Of a stretch of DNA of 64,000 bases, positions 21,007 to 30,905 are shown piece after piece. Position 1 is the first letter of the stretch; every line of letters begins with the position of its first letter. A model generated the notes under the pieces. The model had not been told where the DNA came from, ran no database searches, and saw nothing but the letters and a program-made list of their open reading frames with translations. The translations under genes were made by a program, and so were the position numbers. This DNA comes from Streptomyces indicus (GTDB lineage Bacteria > Actinomycetota > Actinomycetes > Streptomycetales > Streptomycetaceae), in assembly GCF_900100315.1 (NCBI RefSeq), contig NZ_FNFF01000011.1:124001-188000 (forward strand), read 5' to 3'.

Positions 21007-22458
21007 TCAGAGGTTGCTCTCGGTCACGGTCGGGCGCGGGAAGGCCTGGTCCTCGTCGCAGCCCGGCAGCCAGCTGTGGGAGCGGATCTTGTAGTCGCCC
21101 TTGAGGTTGCCCTGCTGGTTGACGTCGGTGCAGCCGGCGCGGTCCGTCCGGCGCTTCAACTCGGTTGCGTCCGGGACGAAGCGGGGGCCGCGCCAATAGG
21201 CGATGGCGATCTCCTCGGTCCGTTCCTGGTTGTTGTTGAACACCGACTTCACCGGCTGCTCCGCGGACCACGGGCAGCGGGTCCTGCCGGTCAGCCAGTC
21301 CTCGTCGTCCCCGGCCCAATGGCACATCTCCCCGTTGCCGTTGAACTCGGAGAAGAAGCACACCTCGCCCGCCGGGCAGCGGTGGTAGCCGTACGTGACG
21401 CCGGGGTCGGGCCACAGCGCGTACACCGTCGCCGCCGCGGCGAACACCGCGGCCGCCGCGAGCGAGGACCACACGGTGCGCCGGGACGGCCCGCGGCGCA
21501 CGCGGGCACGCCGGCCGGGCCGCCCGGTGTCCGCGATCGCGCGGACCCGTACGGCCAGGCCCGCCGCGTCGAATGCCGCGCGCTCCCGGTGCCCGGCGCT
21601 CAGGCAGTCCGTCACCAACTGCGCCCATTCCGGCGGCAGATGAGGGGACAGGCGCAGCTCCTCCTCGCCGAGCGCGTAGCGCACCGCCGCGTCACGGCGC
21701 ACCGCTGGGGTGCCTCCGGGCAGGGGGTAGGTGCCGGTGAGCACCACGTGCGCGAGCACCCCGAACGCCCAGATGTCCGCGCTCGGCCGGACCTGGAGGC
21801 CCCGCTCGCCGACCTCCGGCCACAGCAGCTCGGGCGGGGTGTAGTCCGGGGTGGAGAAGGCGGGCGCGTAGGCGTGGGTGCCCTCCAGTTCGGCCGCCAT
21901 GGTGAAGTCCGCGAGGCGCACCGAGCGGTCCGCCATCAACAGCACGTTCGCCGGCTTCAGGTCGCCGTGCAACCAGCCCGCGCCGTGCAGTTGGGCCAGG
22001 CCCTCGCAGATCCCGGCGAGCAGCGCCGGGCCGTCCGGCGGCGGCCCTTCGTCGAGCAGTGCGTCGAGGGAGGTCGCGGCCTCCTCCAGGACGAGGACCG
22101 CGGCGCCGTCGAGGTCGGGGCGCCCGGCGTCGTCCACGGTCAGGGTCTCGTACATCCTGATCAGGCGGGGCGCGCGCAGCCGGCTCAGCAACTCGACCTC
22201 GCGCGCGGCCAGTTCGCGCAGATACGCCGCTCTGCGCGGGGTGCCCGTCCCGGTGGACAGGAACTTCAGCGCGGCCCGCCGGGGCAGCGCGGCCTCCTCG
22301 GGCCCCACGTGCCGCGCCGCGTACACACTGCCGAACGAGCCCGTCCCGAGCGGCCCGAGGACCTCCCAGTCCCCGACGCGGTAGCCCTCGGGCACGGTGA
22401 CGGCGAAGGGCGCCCCACCGCCGGACCCGCCACCCCCGCCCGCGGACCCGCCGGTCAC
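21007..22458 (-). CDS. Transmembrane Ser/Thr protein kinase with I36-like ectodomain
   Basis: 483 aa from GTG 22458, overlapping the FHA gene stop by GTGA. Kinase domain at about 26-310: glycine loop GPLGTGSFG (35-43), Lys65 in ALKFL, catalytic HGDLKPAN (Asp166, Asn171). The DFG motif reads DFT (184-186). A membrane helix lies near 329-349. The ~130-residue extracellular part starts CPAGEVCFFSEFNGNG and is Cys-rich; it resembles the peptidase inhibitor I36 (SMPI-type beta-gamma crystallin) fold, which is an inference from pattern. I infer a receptor-type kinase signalling to its coupled FHA partner. The Thr in DFT may lower activity or change metal binding. Confidence 0.85.
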   Translation of the reverse strand: MTGGSAGGGGGSGGGAPFAVTVPEGYRVGDWEVLGPLGTGSFGSVYAARHVGPEEAALPRRAALKFLSTGTGTPRRAAYLRELAAREVELLSRLRAPRLIRMYETLTVDDAGRPDLDGAAVLVLEEAATSLDALLDEGPPPDGPALLAGICEGLAQLHGAGWLHGDLKPANVLLMADRSVRLADFTMAAELEGTHAYAPAFSTPDYTPPELLWPEVGERGLQVRPSADIWAFGVLAHVVLTGTYPLPGGTPAVRRDAAVRYALGEEELRLSPHLPPEWAQLVTDCLSAGHRERAAFDAAGLAVRVRAIADTGRPGRRARVRRGPSRRTVWSSLAAAAVFAAAATVYALWPDPGVTYGYHRCPAGEVCFFSEFNGNGEMCHWAGDDEDWLTGRTRCPWSAEQPVKSVFNNNQERTEEIAIAYWRGPRFVPDATELKRRTDRAGCTDVNQQGNLKGDYKIRSHSWLPGCDEDQAFPRPTVTESNL

Positions 22459-23195
22459 CGCCGCACCTGCGCCGTCGGCGGCAGTACGGCGAGATCGTCC
22501 TCCCGTACGAGATCGAACCGCAGGGCCAGGGAGACCAGCGCCTCCTTCTTGCCGTGCAGGCGCGGACCGCCCTCCGCCGCATCGGCCGACGCCTTCAGGC
22601 GCAGCTTCACCGCGAGGTAGTCGATGTTCCACTGCACCGTGGCCCGGCTCGCCGCGGGCCAGCGCGGTGCGAGCCGCCGCGCGACCTGCTCCACCGTGGG
22701 CACGGGGGCGTGCGGGGCGCCGCGCAGCCGCGGCTCGCACAGCGCCGCCAGGACGGCGAAGTAGCGCTTGGTCACGTCCAGCGAGAACGCCGGCACCGTC
22801 TCCGTACCGCCCAACCCGTCGGTGTGGCGCGGCAGATGCTCATGGCGCGGCGCCCACACCTCGAACGCGAGCAGGTCGCCCGCGGCCGGCAGCACCACCC
22901 GGGAGAACTCGAAGGGCACCGGAGCGTCCAGGCGCCCCGGCGCCACCTTGATGTGCTCGCCGGCGCCCTCCGGGTTCTCCACCACGTACGTCTGTGAGCG
23001 GCTGAGGTTGCTCAGGATCCAGAAGGCGCCCTGGGCGGCGATCTCGCCCGCCTGCCGCGAGACGCCCTCGTGGTCGAGCGTCAGGTCGCGGGCCGCACGC
23101 CCGAAGGTGAGCTTCTCGCCGGGCCGGAGCCGGAGTTGGTGCCCCGGATCCGGGCAGTGCGGCGGCACCACGATGATGCTGTCCGGACTGTGCAC
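22455..23195 (-). CDS. FHA-domain protein coupled to the Ser/Thr kinase
   Basis: 246 aa from GTG 23195 (GGGGGA 4-9 nt upstream; an ATG at 23208 is out of frame). Residues about 10-110 form an FHA-like fold with KLTFGRAARDLTLDHEGVSR and a later WILSNLSRSQTYVVEN, so phosphothreonine binding is plausible. The C-terminal ~110 residues are helical with a winged-helix look (APVPTVEQVARRL, RATVQWNIDYLAVKLRL). Its stop overlaps the kinase start, pointing to a stoichiometric kinase/reader pair. It would act in the cytoplasm. Confidence 0.85.
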   Translation of the reverse strand: MHSPDSIIVVPPHCPDPGHQLRLRPGEKLTFGRAARDLTLDHEGVSRQAGEIAAQGAFWILSNLSRSQTYVVENPEGAGEHIKVAPGRLDAPVPFEFSRVVLPAAGDLLAFEVWAPRHEHLPRHTDGLGGTETVPAFSLDVTKRYFAVLAALCEPRLRGAPHAPVPTVEQVARRLAPRWPAASRATVQWNIDYLAVKLRLKASADAAEGGPRLHGKKEALVSLALRFDLVREDDLAVLPPTAQVRR

Positions 23196-23240
23196 GTCGT
23201 CCCCCCATGCAGCCGTACCTCGTCGCAGCAGTGGCAGCGC

Positions 23241-23283
23241 AAAGGGCCGCGCCCCTTCGTACGACGACGGGGTGCGGCCCTTT
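23241..23283 (-). terminator. Hairpin between the PGY-rich protein gene and the FHA gene
   Basis: 15-bp stem with one G-T pair (23241-23255 with 23269-23283) and 13-nt loop. It is likely the terminator of the leftward 23351-23983 gene, separating it from the FHA-kinase operon. Confidence 0.7.
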
Positions 23284-23350
23284 CGTTGCGGTGACTCGCG
23301 TCGTGCGGTGACTCGCGTCGTCGCGGTGGCCCGCGCCGGGCGCATGCCGC

Positions 23351-23983
23351 TCAGTAGCGCGGGCGGGCGAACCAGGCGGTGCCGGCGGGGGTCACCGGGG
23401 CGGCGGTGATGATGCCGCCGAAGACCACCCACAGGAGCGGGAAGATGGTCGCGGTGGCGGTGCCCGTGTCGAGGCCGATGAACAGCGAGATGAGGCCGAA
23501 GATCGCACCGAGCGCGCCGTAGACGCAGGCCGTGATGCGGATGCCCTGGCCGCCGTTGCCGAACTTCACGCCGAGCGTGATGGACAGCGCGGCGAGACCG
23601 GCCGCGATCAGCGCGAACACGAAGAACAGCCCGGTCGCCGCGTCCGCGTCGCTGGAGGAACCGAGACCGAGGTCGTCGTAGGCGTCGCCGATGTCGTTGG
23701 CGAAGGCCGCGAGGTAGACGAAGGCGAGCGCCCCGATGATCTGCACCGCGGAGATGATGAACAGGAACACGCGGGCCGTCACGAGGAGGCCCGGCATCGA
23801 CTGCTGCATCGCATTGCCGCCGGGGTATCCCGGGTAGCCGGGGTAACCGGGCTGCTGCGGATAGCCGTAGCCCTGCTGCGGCGGCACGGAGGGCGGGGCC
23901 TGCTGGGGGTAGCCGTAGCCGGGAGCGGCCGGTGGCTGCTGGGGCGGCTGCCCATACGGGTTGTTCGGGTCGCCGTAACTCAT
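23351..23983 (-). CDS. PGY-rich N-terminus, four-helix membrane protein
   Basis: 210 aa from ATG 23983, with GGAGGAG upstream. The first ~75 residues are Pro/Gly/Tyr/Gln-rich (YGYPQQ and PGYPGY units). Four hydrophobic helices follow (VFLFIISAVQIIGALAFVYL, TGLFFVFALIAAGLAAL, ITACVYGALGAIFGLISLFI, IFPLLWVVFGGIITAAPV). An acidic loop (DIGDAYDDLGLGSSSDAD) lies between helices 1 and 2. Such proteins are common in actinobacteria near signalling genes; the function is unknown. Confidence 0.75.
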   Translation of the reverse strand: MSYGDPNNPYGQPPQQPPAAPGYGYPQQAPPSVPPQQGYGYPQQPGYPGYPGYPGGNAMQQSMPGLLVTARVFLFIISAVQIIGALAFVYLAAFANDIGDAYDDLGLGSSSDADAATGLFFVFALIAAGLAALSITLGVKFGNGGQGIRITACVYGALGAIFGLISLFIGLDTGTATATIFPLLWVVFGGIITAAPVTPAGTAWFARPRY

Positions 23984-24286
23984 GGCGCTTGACTCCTCCG
24001 TGGGTAGTGCGGGGACGACGCGGATCGCACAAAGGAGGAAGGTCGTACGGTTCAGCGGCCGTCCCCCCGTCACACCCGCGGCACTGTGCCCGACATGGTT
24101 CTAGGACAGGCGCATAGTTGTCCACCCGCATTCCATATGTGTTGTGCAAGTGCAATCTCGTCGATCTTGGGCGCGGGGCGGGGATGCGGCCGTGCGGGAC
24201 GGATCCGGCCGGCCCGGCCGGATCCGCCGGGAACTCATCGGCGGCCGATTGGAGACCGGGGACCCGGATCGGCGAGTATGTGTCCC
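23984..24286. promoter_or_regulatory. Divergent intergenic region upstream of folD
   Basis: 303 bp between the leftward PGY-rich gene and folD. A relatively AT-rich stretch near 24110-24165 (CATAGTTGTCC, CATATGTGTTGTGCAAGTGCAATC) is the likeliest promoter zone. No small gene or operator is supported. Confidence 0.4.
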
Positions 24287-25156
24287 ATGACCGCCCAGAT
24301 TCTCGATGGCAAGGCCACCGCGGCCGCGATCAAGGCCGAGCTCGCCGTCCGCGTGGAAGCGCTCAAGGCCCGGGGCATCACCCCCGGACTCGGCACCGTG
24401 CTCGTCGGTGAGGACCCCGGCAGCCAGAAGTACGTCGCGGGCAAGCACCGCGACTGCGCCCAGGTCGGTATCGCCTCGATCCAGCGCGAGCTGCCCGCGA
24501 CGGCCTCGCAGGAGGAGATCGAGGCGGTCGTCCGCGAGCTCAACGAGGACCCGGCCTGCACCGGCTACATCGTCCAGCTCCCGCTCCCCAAGGGCATCGA
24601 CGAGAACCGCATCCTCGAGCTGATGGACCCGGACAAGGACGCCGATGGCCTGCACCCGATGAACCTCGGGCGCCTCGTCCTGAACGAGCCGGCGCCGCTG
24701 CCCTGCACGCCCAACGGCGTGATCACGCTGCTCCGCCAGTACGGCGTGGAGATCAACGGCGCCGAGGTGGTGGTCGTCGGCCGCGGCGTGACCATCGGGC
24801 GCCCGATGCCGCTGCTCCTGACCCGCCGCTCCGAGAACGCGACCGTGACCCAGTGCCACACCGGCACCCGCGACCTGGCCGCCCACCTCAAGCGCGCCGA
24901 CATCATCGTGGCCGCCGCGGGTGTGCCGCACCTGATCAAGCCCGAGGACGTGAAGCCCGGCGTCGCGGTCCTGGACGTCGGTGTCTCGCGGGACGAGAGC
25001 GGGAAGATCGTCGGCGATGTGCACCCGGGTGTCGCCGAGGTCGCGTCCTGGATCTCGCCCAACCCGGGCGGCGTCGGCCCGATGACCCGCGCCCAGCTCC
25101 TGGTCAACGTCGTCGAGGCCGCCGAGCGCGCGGCAGGTGGTCACGGTGCCGGCTGA
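24287..25156 (+). CDS. folD: Methylene-THF dehydrogenase / methenyl-THF cyclohydrolase
   Basis: 289 aa from ATG 24287 (an ATG 9 nt earlier is an alternative). Motifs include [23 protein letters not shown] with the catalytic Lys and Tyr-region residues, [11 protein letters not shown], the NADP-binding [13 protein letters not shown] and the C-terminal [14 protein letters not shown]. It interconverts 5,10-methylene-THF and 10-formyl-THF, the formyl donor used by PurN and PurH. Its 3' end overlaps the start of the DUF3017 gene. Confidence 0.97.
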   Translation: MTAQILDGKATAAAIKAELAVRVEALKARGITPGLGTVLVGEDPGSQKYVAGKHRDCAQVGIASIQRELPATASQEEIEAVVRELNEDPACTGYIVQLPLPKGIDENRILELMDPDKDADGLHPMNLGRLVLNEPAPLPCTPNGVITLLRQYGVEINGAEVVVVGRGVTIGRPMPLLLTRRSENATVTQCHTGTRDLAAHLKRADIIVAAAGVPHLIKPEDVKPGVAVLDVGVSRDESGKIVGDVHPGVAEVASWISPNPGGVGPMTRAQLLVNVVEAAERAAGGHGAG

Positions 25157-25754
25157 GCACCCGGCCCTCCCGCCGGACGGCGAGGGCCGCGAGGCCGTGA
25201 CCGGGAGGCCCGGGGAGCCCGGGGAGCCTGGGGCGTCCCGGCAGGAGCCCGCGGCCGGGCCCCCGGAGGTGTCGGAGCGGGAGTCCGGGACCGGGCCCCC
25301 GGAGGCGTCGGAGCAGGAGCCCGTGGTGGGCGAGTCGGCCGTGTCCGGAGGCGAGCCCCCGGCCCGCAAGACCCGCCGCTTCCCGCTCTTCACCAAGGAC
25401 ACCGCCCGCCCCGAGGGCGGCGGCCGCGCGGCTCCGGGTGACGCGCCCGCGCCGGCCCGGCAGTGGCCGATGCTCACGGTGCTCGCCGTGGCCGGACTCG
25501 GTCTGCTCCTCACGGCGGTCGACGTGTGGCGCGCCGGCACGCTGCTCGTCGGGGTCGCGCTGCTCATCGGCGCGGTGCTGCGCCGCGTGCTGCCCTCGGT
25601 GGGCATGCTCGCGGTGCGCTCCCGCTTCACGGACATGGTCACGTACGGGCTGCTCGGTGTGGCGATCGTGCTCCTCGCGCTGATGGCCCAGCCGAAGCCG
25701 ATCCTGGAGATCCCGTTCCTGGACGAGACCCTGCACTTCACGATCAGCAGCTGA
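25137..25754 (+). CDS. DUF3017 membrane protein
   Basis: 205 aa from GTG 25137 (a GTG at 25146 is also possible); both starts overlap the folD 3' end, so translation is coupled. Residues 1-90 are Glu/Pro/Gly-rich with short repeats ([12 protein letters not shown] / [10 protein letters not shown]). Three membrane helices follow: [35 protein letters not shown] and [20 protein letters not shown]3017 usually follows folD in actinobacteria; no activity is known. Confidence 0.88.
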   Translation: MVTVPAEHPALPPDGEGREAVTGRPGEPGEPGASRQEPAAGPPEVSERESGTGPPEASEQEPVVGESAVSGGEPPARKTRRFPLFTKDTARPEGGGRAAPGDAPAPARQWPMLTVLAVAGLGLLLTAVDVWRAGTLLVGVALLIGAVLRRVLPSVGMLAVRSRFTDMVTYGLLGVAIVLLALMAQPKPILEIPFLDETLHFTISS

Positions 25755-25824
25755 GCCGGGAACCGAACCCCCCACTCCGTCCGTCAGTCGGACATACCGG
25801 CGAACGGCCGGCGGGGGGTGAACG

Positions 25825-26352
25825 GTGGGATTGTGGCAGCCGCTGCCGGAGGAGCTTCCGGCTGAAGTGGCGCATTTCGTGGAGCAGTTGCGCCTGCTGA
25901 AGGACCGTACGGGGCTGAGCCTGGTCGCACTCGGCAAGCGCACCTCGTACAGCAAGTCCTCCTGGCAGCGCTATCTGAACGGGCAGCAGCCGCCGCCCCG
26001 CAAGGCGGTGCTCGCGCTCTGCAAGGTGGCGAACCTGGACGCCGCGGAGGCGGCGCGCTGCGGGGCGCGCTGGGAGCTGGCCGTACGGGCGTGGCCGAAG
26101 CCGGAGACCGGAGAGAACGCCGGGGGCGAGCCCCCCGCGGAGGGCGCGACGGGCACCGCTCCCGGCTGGTCGGACCTCGACCCGGGCGAGGACGAGGACA
26201 CCCTGCCCTGGTGGGTGCCGCAGGAGGAGCCGGAGGCCCGGCCGTCGCAGCCGCATGCCGCCCCGCCCTGGCGCCTGTTCGCGTACACCGCCGTCACCGT
26301 GATCGCGCTGCTGCTCGCCGGGCTGTTGTTCGTCGTGGCGAAGGGCGCCTGA
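25825..26352 (+). CDS. XRE-type HTH protein with C-terminal membrane helix
   Basis: 175 aa from GTG 25825, with GGGGGGTGAAC upstream. Residues about 10-75 are a helix-turn-helix (LSLVALGKRTSYSKSSWQRY) preceded by a characteristic LPEELPAEVAHFVEQLR segment. An acidic Glu/Pro linker follows, then one membrane helix at the C-terminus (LFAYTAVTVIALLLAGLLFV). It is therefore a DNA-binding protein held at the membrane. It is paralogous to the gene at 27340, which has the same start segment and layout plus an extracytoplasmic domain. Confidence 0.85.
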   Translation: MGLWQPLPEELPAEVAHFVEQLRLLKDRTGLSLVALGKRTSYSKSSWQRYLNGQQPPPRKAVLALCKVANLDAAEAARCGARWELAVRAWPKPETGENAGGEPPAEGATGTAPGWSDLDPGEDEDTLPWWVPQEEPEARPSQPHAAPPWRLFAYTAVTVIALLLAGLLFVVAKGA

Positions 26353-26353
26353 A

Positions 26354-26399
26354 CGGGCTCCCCGCCGGCCGGCGTGCACACCGGCCGGCGGGGAGCCCG
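26354..26399. terminator. Bidirectional 19-bp hairpin
   Basis: Perfect stem (26354-26372 with 26381-26399) and 8-nt loop between convergent genes. It is 2 bp after the XRE stop and 17 bp from the end of the leftward secreted-protein gene. Confidence 0.88.
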
Positions 26400-26415
26400 C
26401 CCCGCTGTCGCAGGC

Positions 26416-26961
26416 TCAGCTGCGCCAGTTGTACGAGGCCTTCTTCCAGTGGCCGTCCACCTTCACGTGGTACAGCCCGCCGGAGCGCTTGAAGACGACG
26501 TTGCGCTCGTAACCGGAGTACTCCATCTTGCCGTTGCCGACCGGCGACAAGTAGTCGTCGGCGTAGCCGAAGGTCTGCTTGCCGACCACGCCGTCGACCG
26601 CGAGGCCCTCACGCTTCTGCCAGTACTTCGTGGCCGAGTGGGTGCGCGGGCCGAAGTGCCCGTCGATCTGGTCCTTGGTGAACCAGTGCCACTTGCCGTC
26701 CGAGCCCTTGTACTTGGCGCCGTCCGCCCAGAGGATCGTCTGCCACAGCCGCGTCGCGTTGCTGTGCGCGTACGAGTGCTTGGACAGGTTCCCCTCGTCG
26801 TGCCAGTCGTTCGTCGGGTCGCCCTTGCCGTCGATCACGTACTGGCCGCCCGGCGAGCCGGGCGAGGCCACGGCCGGAGCCACGCCGGTGAACAGGAGTC
26901 CGGCGCCGGCGGCGACCGACGCGGCCGCGATACCGAACCTGCGCTGCTTGCTGAGGTGCAT
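26416..26961 (-). CDS. Secreted peptidoglycan-binding-domain protein
   Basis: 181 aa from ATG 26961 (GGGGGAG upstream). The signal peptide MHLSKQRRFGIAAASVAAGAG continues to a likely cleavage at AVA-SPG. Residues about 65-145 match a peptidoglycan_binding_1 fold: ATRLWQTILWADG, FGPRTHSATKYWQKREGL and VDGVVGKQTFG (the usual FGPxT / Wqkxxgl / vDGxvGpxT pattern). A Tyr/Lys-rich tail follows. It has no catalytic domain and is probably a cell-wall-binding protein. Confidence 0.85.
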   Translation of the reverse strand: MHLSKQRRFGIAAASVAAGAGLLFTGVAPAVASPGSPGGQYVIDGKGDPTNDWHDEGNLSKHSYAHSNATRLWQTILWADGAKYKGSDGKWHWFTKDQIDGHFGPRTHSATKYWQKREGLAVDGVVGKQTFGYADDYLSPVGNGKMEYSGYERNVVFKRSGGLYHVKVDGHWKKASYNWRS

Positions 26962-27339
26962 CTGTGCTCCCCCCGTAGTGGTGCGCTGACGACAAGGAGC
27001 CTGTCCGGTGGGAAGGTTCGCCGAAAAGCAATCCGGGGGCGGTCGGGATCGCCCGGGACGTCCCTTACGCTGACCTGGGGTTCCCACGCGCGCCGTGGGA
27101 CGCGGATGGGACACTGCACAGGACCGAACGGGGCGTGCACCGGGGCACGCCCTGACCCGAAATGCTCCCGTGCGCCGACGTGGGGGAACTGACACCCTTG
27201 CTTCTGGCATCCCTGTGGGTAGCCATGGGGGCGCTTCCGCCCGTCCTGCCACAGGCAGGCGGACCGGCGGAGGCGAGGGCATGCAGGGCTGCGCACGAGG
27301 GTACGTCTGGGCACGACACGGGGGGACAAGGGGGAAGCA
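26962..27339. promoter_or_regulatory. Divergent intergenic region, XRE/DUF2690 and peptidoglycan-binding genes
   Basis: 378 bp with no supported gene. Near 27199-27227 TTGCTT, a 17-18-nt spacer and TAGCCAT form a possible rightward promoter. AT-richer patches near 27020-27060 may serve the leftward gene. Confidence 0.35.
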
Positions 27340-28377
27340 ATGCCTCGTTGGAGGGCGCTACCGGAGGAACTCGACCCGCAGGTGCGCGAGTTCGCGAGTC
27401 AGCTGCGGCGGCTCGTGGACCGCAGCGGGCTGAGCATCGCCGCGGTGGCGGACCGTACGGGCTACAGCAAGACGTCGTGGGAGCGTTATCTCAACGGCCG
27501 GCTGCTCGCGCCCAAGGGCGCGATCGTGGCCCTGGCCGAGGTCACCGGCACCAACCCGATGCACCTGACCACCATGTGGGAGCTCGCGGAGCGCGCCTGG
27601 AGCCGTTCCGAGATGCGGCACGACATGACCATGGAGGCGATCCGGATCTCCCAGGCGCGCGCCGCGCTGGGGGAGTTCGGGCCGAATCCGCCGGGGGGCA
27701 GGAACGGCAAGTCGCGCGGCGCCGCACCGGCGGCCGCGCACCCGCCGACCCAGCCCGCGTCCACCTACAGCCAGCGGCCCGCCGCGGGCTCGGGCGCCGG
27801 TGCGCACAGCCGGCCGCCGTCGGGCCCGCGCGGCCCGCAGCGGCCGGCGCCCTCGCGCGGCGGCTCGCCCGACGGGCAGCGCAGGAAGCGCAAGCTGACG
27901 ATGTTCCTCGCGGGCGTCGTCGGCGCGCTCGTGGTGATCGCCGCGGCCGTGTTCCTCACGGACTTCGGCAAGGACGACGGCGGCAACCAGGGCACCGACA
28001 AGCCGCCCGCGACCCCCACCACCAGCGACTCGAAGCTGCCGGACGGCGTGGAGTGCAGCGGGGAGTCCTGCGCGGGCAAGGACCCGGAGGAGATGGGCTG
28101 CGGCGGCACGCTCGCCACCTCGCCGCCGGTCGACGTCGCGGTCGGCGCGGCCAAGGTCGAGGTCCGCTACAGCAAGACGTGCGGTGCGGCCTGGGGCCGG
28201 ATCACCTCGGCGGGTCCCGGTGACACCGTGGAGATCCGGGTCAAGGGCCAGGAGACGCAGACCGCGAAGGTGAACGGCGACTTCGACGCGTACACACCGA
28301 TGATCCCGGTGAAGAACGTCGAGGACGCGAAGGCCTGCGCGACGCTGACGGACGGCCAGGAGGGCTGCACGAAGTAG
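27340..28377 (+). CDS. XRE-type HTH, membrane helix, DUF2690 ectodomain
   Basis: 345 aa from ATG 27340 (GGGGGAAGCA upstream). N-terminal LPEELDPQVREFASQLRRL and HTH (LSIAAVADRTGYSKTSWERY) parallel the 25825 protein. A Pro/Ala/Gly linker (about 115-185) leads to a membrane helix (LTMFLAGVVGALVVIAAAVF) and an extracytoplasmic domain with paired Cys residues (VECSGESCAGKDPEEMGCGG, TCGAAWGRI). This is the DUF2690 pattern. I infer an envelope-sensing, membrane-tethered transcription factor; its ligand is unknown. Confidence 0.88.
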   Translation: MPRWRALPEELDPQVREFASQLRRLVDRSGLSIAAVADRTGYSKTSWERYLNGRLLAPKGAIVALAEVTGTNPMHLTTMWELAERAWSRSEMRHDMTMEAIRISQARAALGEFGPNPPGGRNGKSRGAAPAAAHPPTQPASTYSQRPAAGSGAGAHSRPPSGPRGPQRPAPSRGGSPDGQRRKRKLTMFLAGVVGALVVIAAAVFLTDFGKDDGGNQGTDKPPATPTTSDSKLPDGVECSGESCAGKDPEEMGCGGTLATSPPVDVAVGAAKVEVRYSKTCGAAWGRITSAGPGDTVEIRVKGQETQTAKVNGDFDAYTPMIPVKNVEDAKACATLTDGQEGCTK

Positions 28378-29805
<1,428 letters not shown>

Positions 29806-29831
29806 GCCCTCTGCCGGCCCCGTAGGCACGA

Positions 29832-29885
29832 GCAGTACAGGCAGTACAGGCAGTACAGGCAGTACAGGCAGCACGAGCAGTACGA
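29832..29885. repeat. 9-bp tandem repeat after mdh
   Basis: Four perfect copies of GCAGTACAG followed by two diverged copies (GCAGCACGA, GCAGTACGA), directly between the mdh stop and its terminator hairpin. Copy number is likely to vary between strains. Confidence 0.9.
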
Positions 29886-29887
29886 CG

Positions 29888-29923
29888 CGAAGTCCCGGTC
29901 CCCTTATGGGGGCCGGGACTTCG
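29888..29923 (+). terminator. mdh terminator
   Basis: 16-bp stem with one T-G pair (29888-29903 with 29908-29923) and TTAT loop. The convergent lipoprotein gene ends 38 bp beyond, so the hairpin may serve both. Confidence 0.85.
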
Positions 29924-29960
29924 GCGTATGAGGGCGCGCCCCGCGCAGGGTCCGGGTCCG

Positions 29961-30719
29961 CTACGGCTGCTGCTTCTGCAGCTCCTTGATGTCCACGGTC
30001 TCGCCGGCCGGCGGGGTCTCACTGGTCACCGGCTCGTCGAAGTCGGAGAGCAGGACCGTCTCCTTCTTGCCGTTCTCGTCGCTGACGATCTTCAGCGGGT
30101 ACGGTTCACCCTTCGTGGCGACGTCGACCGTGCTCTTGTCGTCCTTCTCGGTGGACTCGATCGTGATGGTCTCCTGGCCATCGACGCTCGACTTGCCGCC
30201 CTTCTTCAGGTCGTCCGAGCTGTCGTCCTCCTTCATCTCCTTCTGGAGCTCCTTGAGGTTGCAGGAGGAGGAAAGGTCGCTCATCTGGGGGTCGTTGGCG
30301 TCGCCCACGAGGTACTTGTCGCCGAGCAGCTTCGCCACGGCCCCGCCCTGCGGGCCGCCCATCGCCTTCCAGAAGTCCTGGTCGGCCTTGATCCACACCT
30401 TGTCGCCGCGCTTGAGGATGTCGAAGCTGCCCTTGCCGGAGCCCATCTCGAAGCTGCCGGAGCAGTTGCCGTCCTGGTCCACGTGCAGGTCGAAGGACTC
30501 GGGGCCGTCCGTCCCGGTGCCGCCGCTCATCGCCATCCGCAGCGACTTGGCGTCGAGCAGCGCCTGCTGGGCCGCGTCGCTGATCTCCTTGGCGCTCTTG
30601 TCGGCGATGCCGCCGGACCCGCCGGAATCGTCACCGCACGCGGCGAGCGTGCCCATGAGCAGCCCCGCACACAGCGTGACTCCGGCGGCGCTCAACGTCC
30701 CTCGACGTGACCTGGACAT
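29961..30719 (-). CDS. Lipoprotein, LppX/LprAFG-like
   Basis: 252 aa from ATG 30719. The signal peptide ends in the lipobox LAAC (Cys28), followed by a Gly/Ser linker. The mature part (IADKSAKEISDAAQQALLDA, FDLHVDQDGNCSGSFEM, VWIKADQDFWKAM) follows the pattern of actinobacterial LppX/LprG lipid-carrier lipoproteins: a short helix, then beta-strands. Two Cys residues (CSGSF, SSCNLKE) could pair. It is anchored outside the membrane; the lipid-carrier role is inferred from the fold pattern only. Confidence 0.75.
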   Translation of the reverse strand: MSRSRRGTLSAAGVTLCAGLLMGTLAACGDDSGGSGGIADKSAKEISDAAQQALLDAKSLRMAMSGGTGTDGPESFDLHVDQDGNCSGSFEMGSGKGSFDILKRGDKVWIKADQDFWKAMGGPQGGAVAKLLGDKYLVGDANDPQMSDLSSSCNLKELQKEMKEDDSSDDLKKGGKSSVDGQETITIESTEKDDKSTVDVATKGEPYPLKIVSDENGKKETVLLSDFDEPVTSETPPAGETVDIKELQKQQP

Positions 30720-30905
30720 CGCTTCTCCTTGCTGGGGAACAGACCGCCCACACGGGCAGGTTCGGGACGAAGAATCCTAGCGCCGAGTGACCCAGACCAC
30801 TTTCTGTAAACCGATGCGCATGCTTTCGGCCTCCGGGGGCAGGGGCTTCCGATCACGCGTGACTACGCGGGGTGAAGTTTTCGGGAACGGAAGGCAAGAC
30901 GCGAC

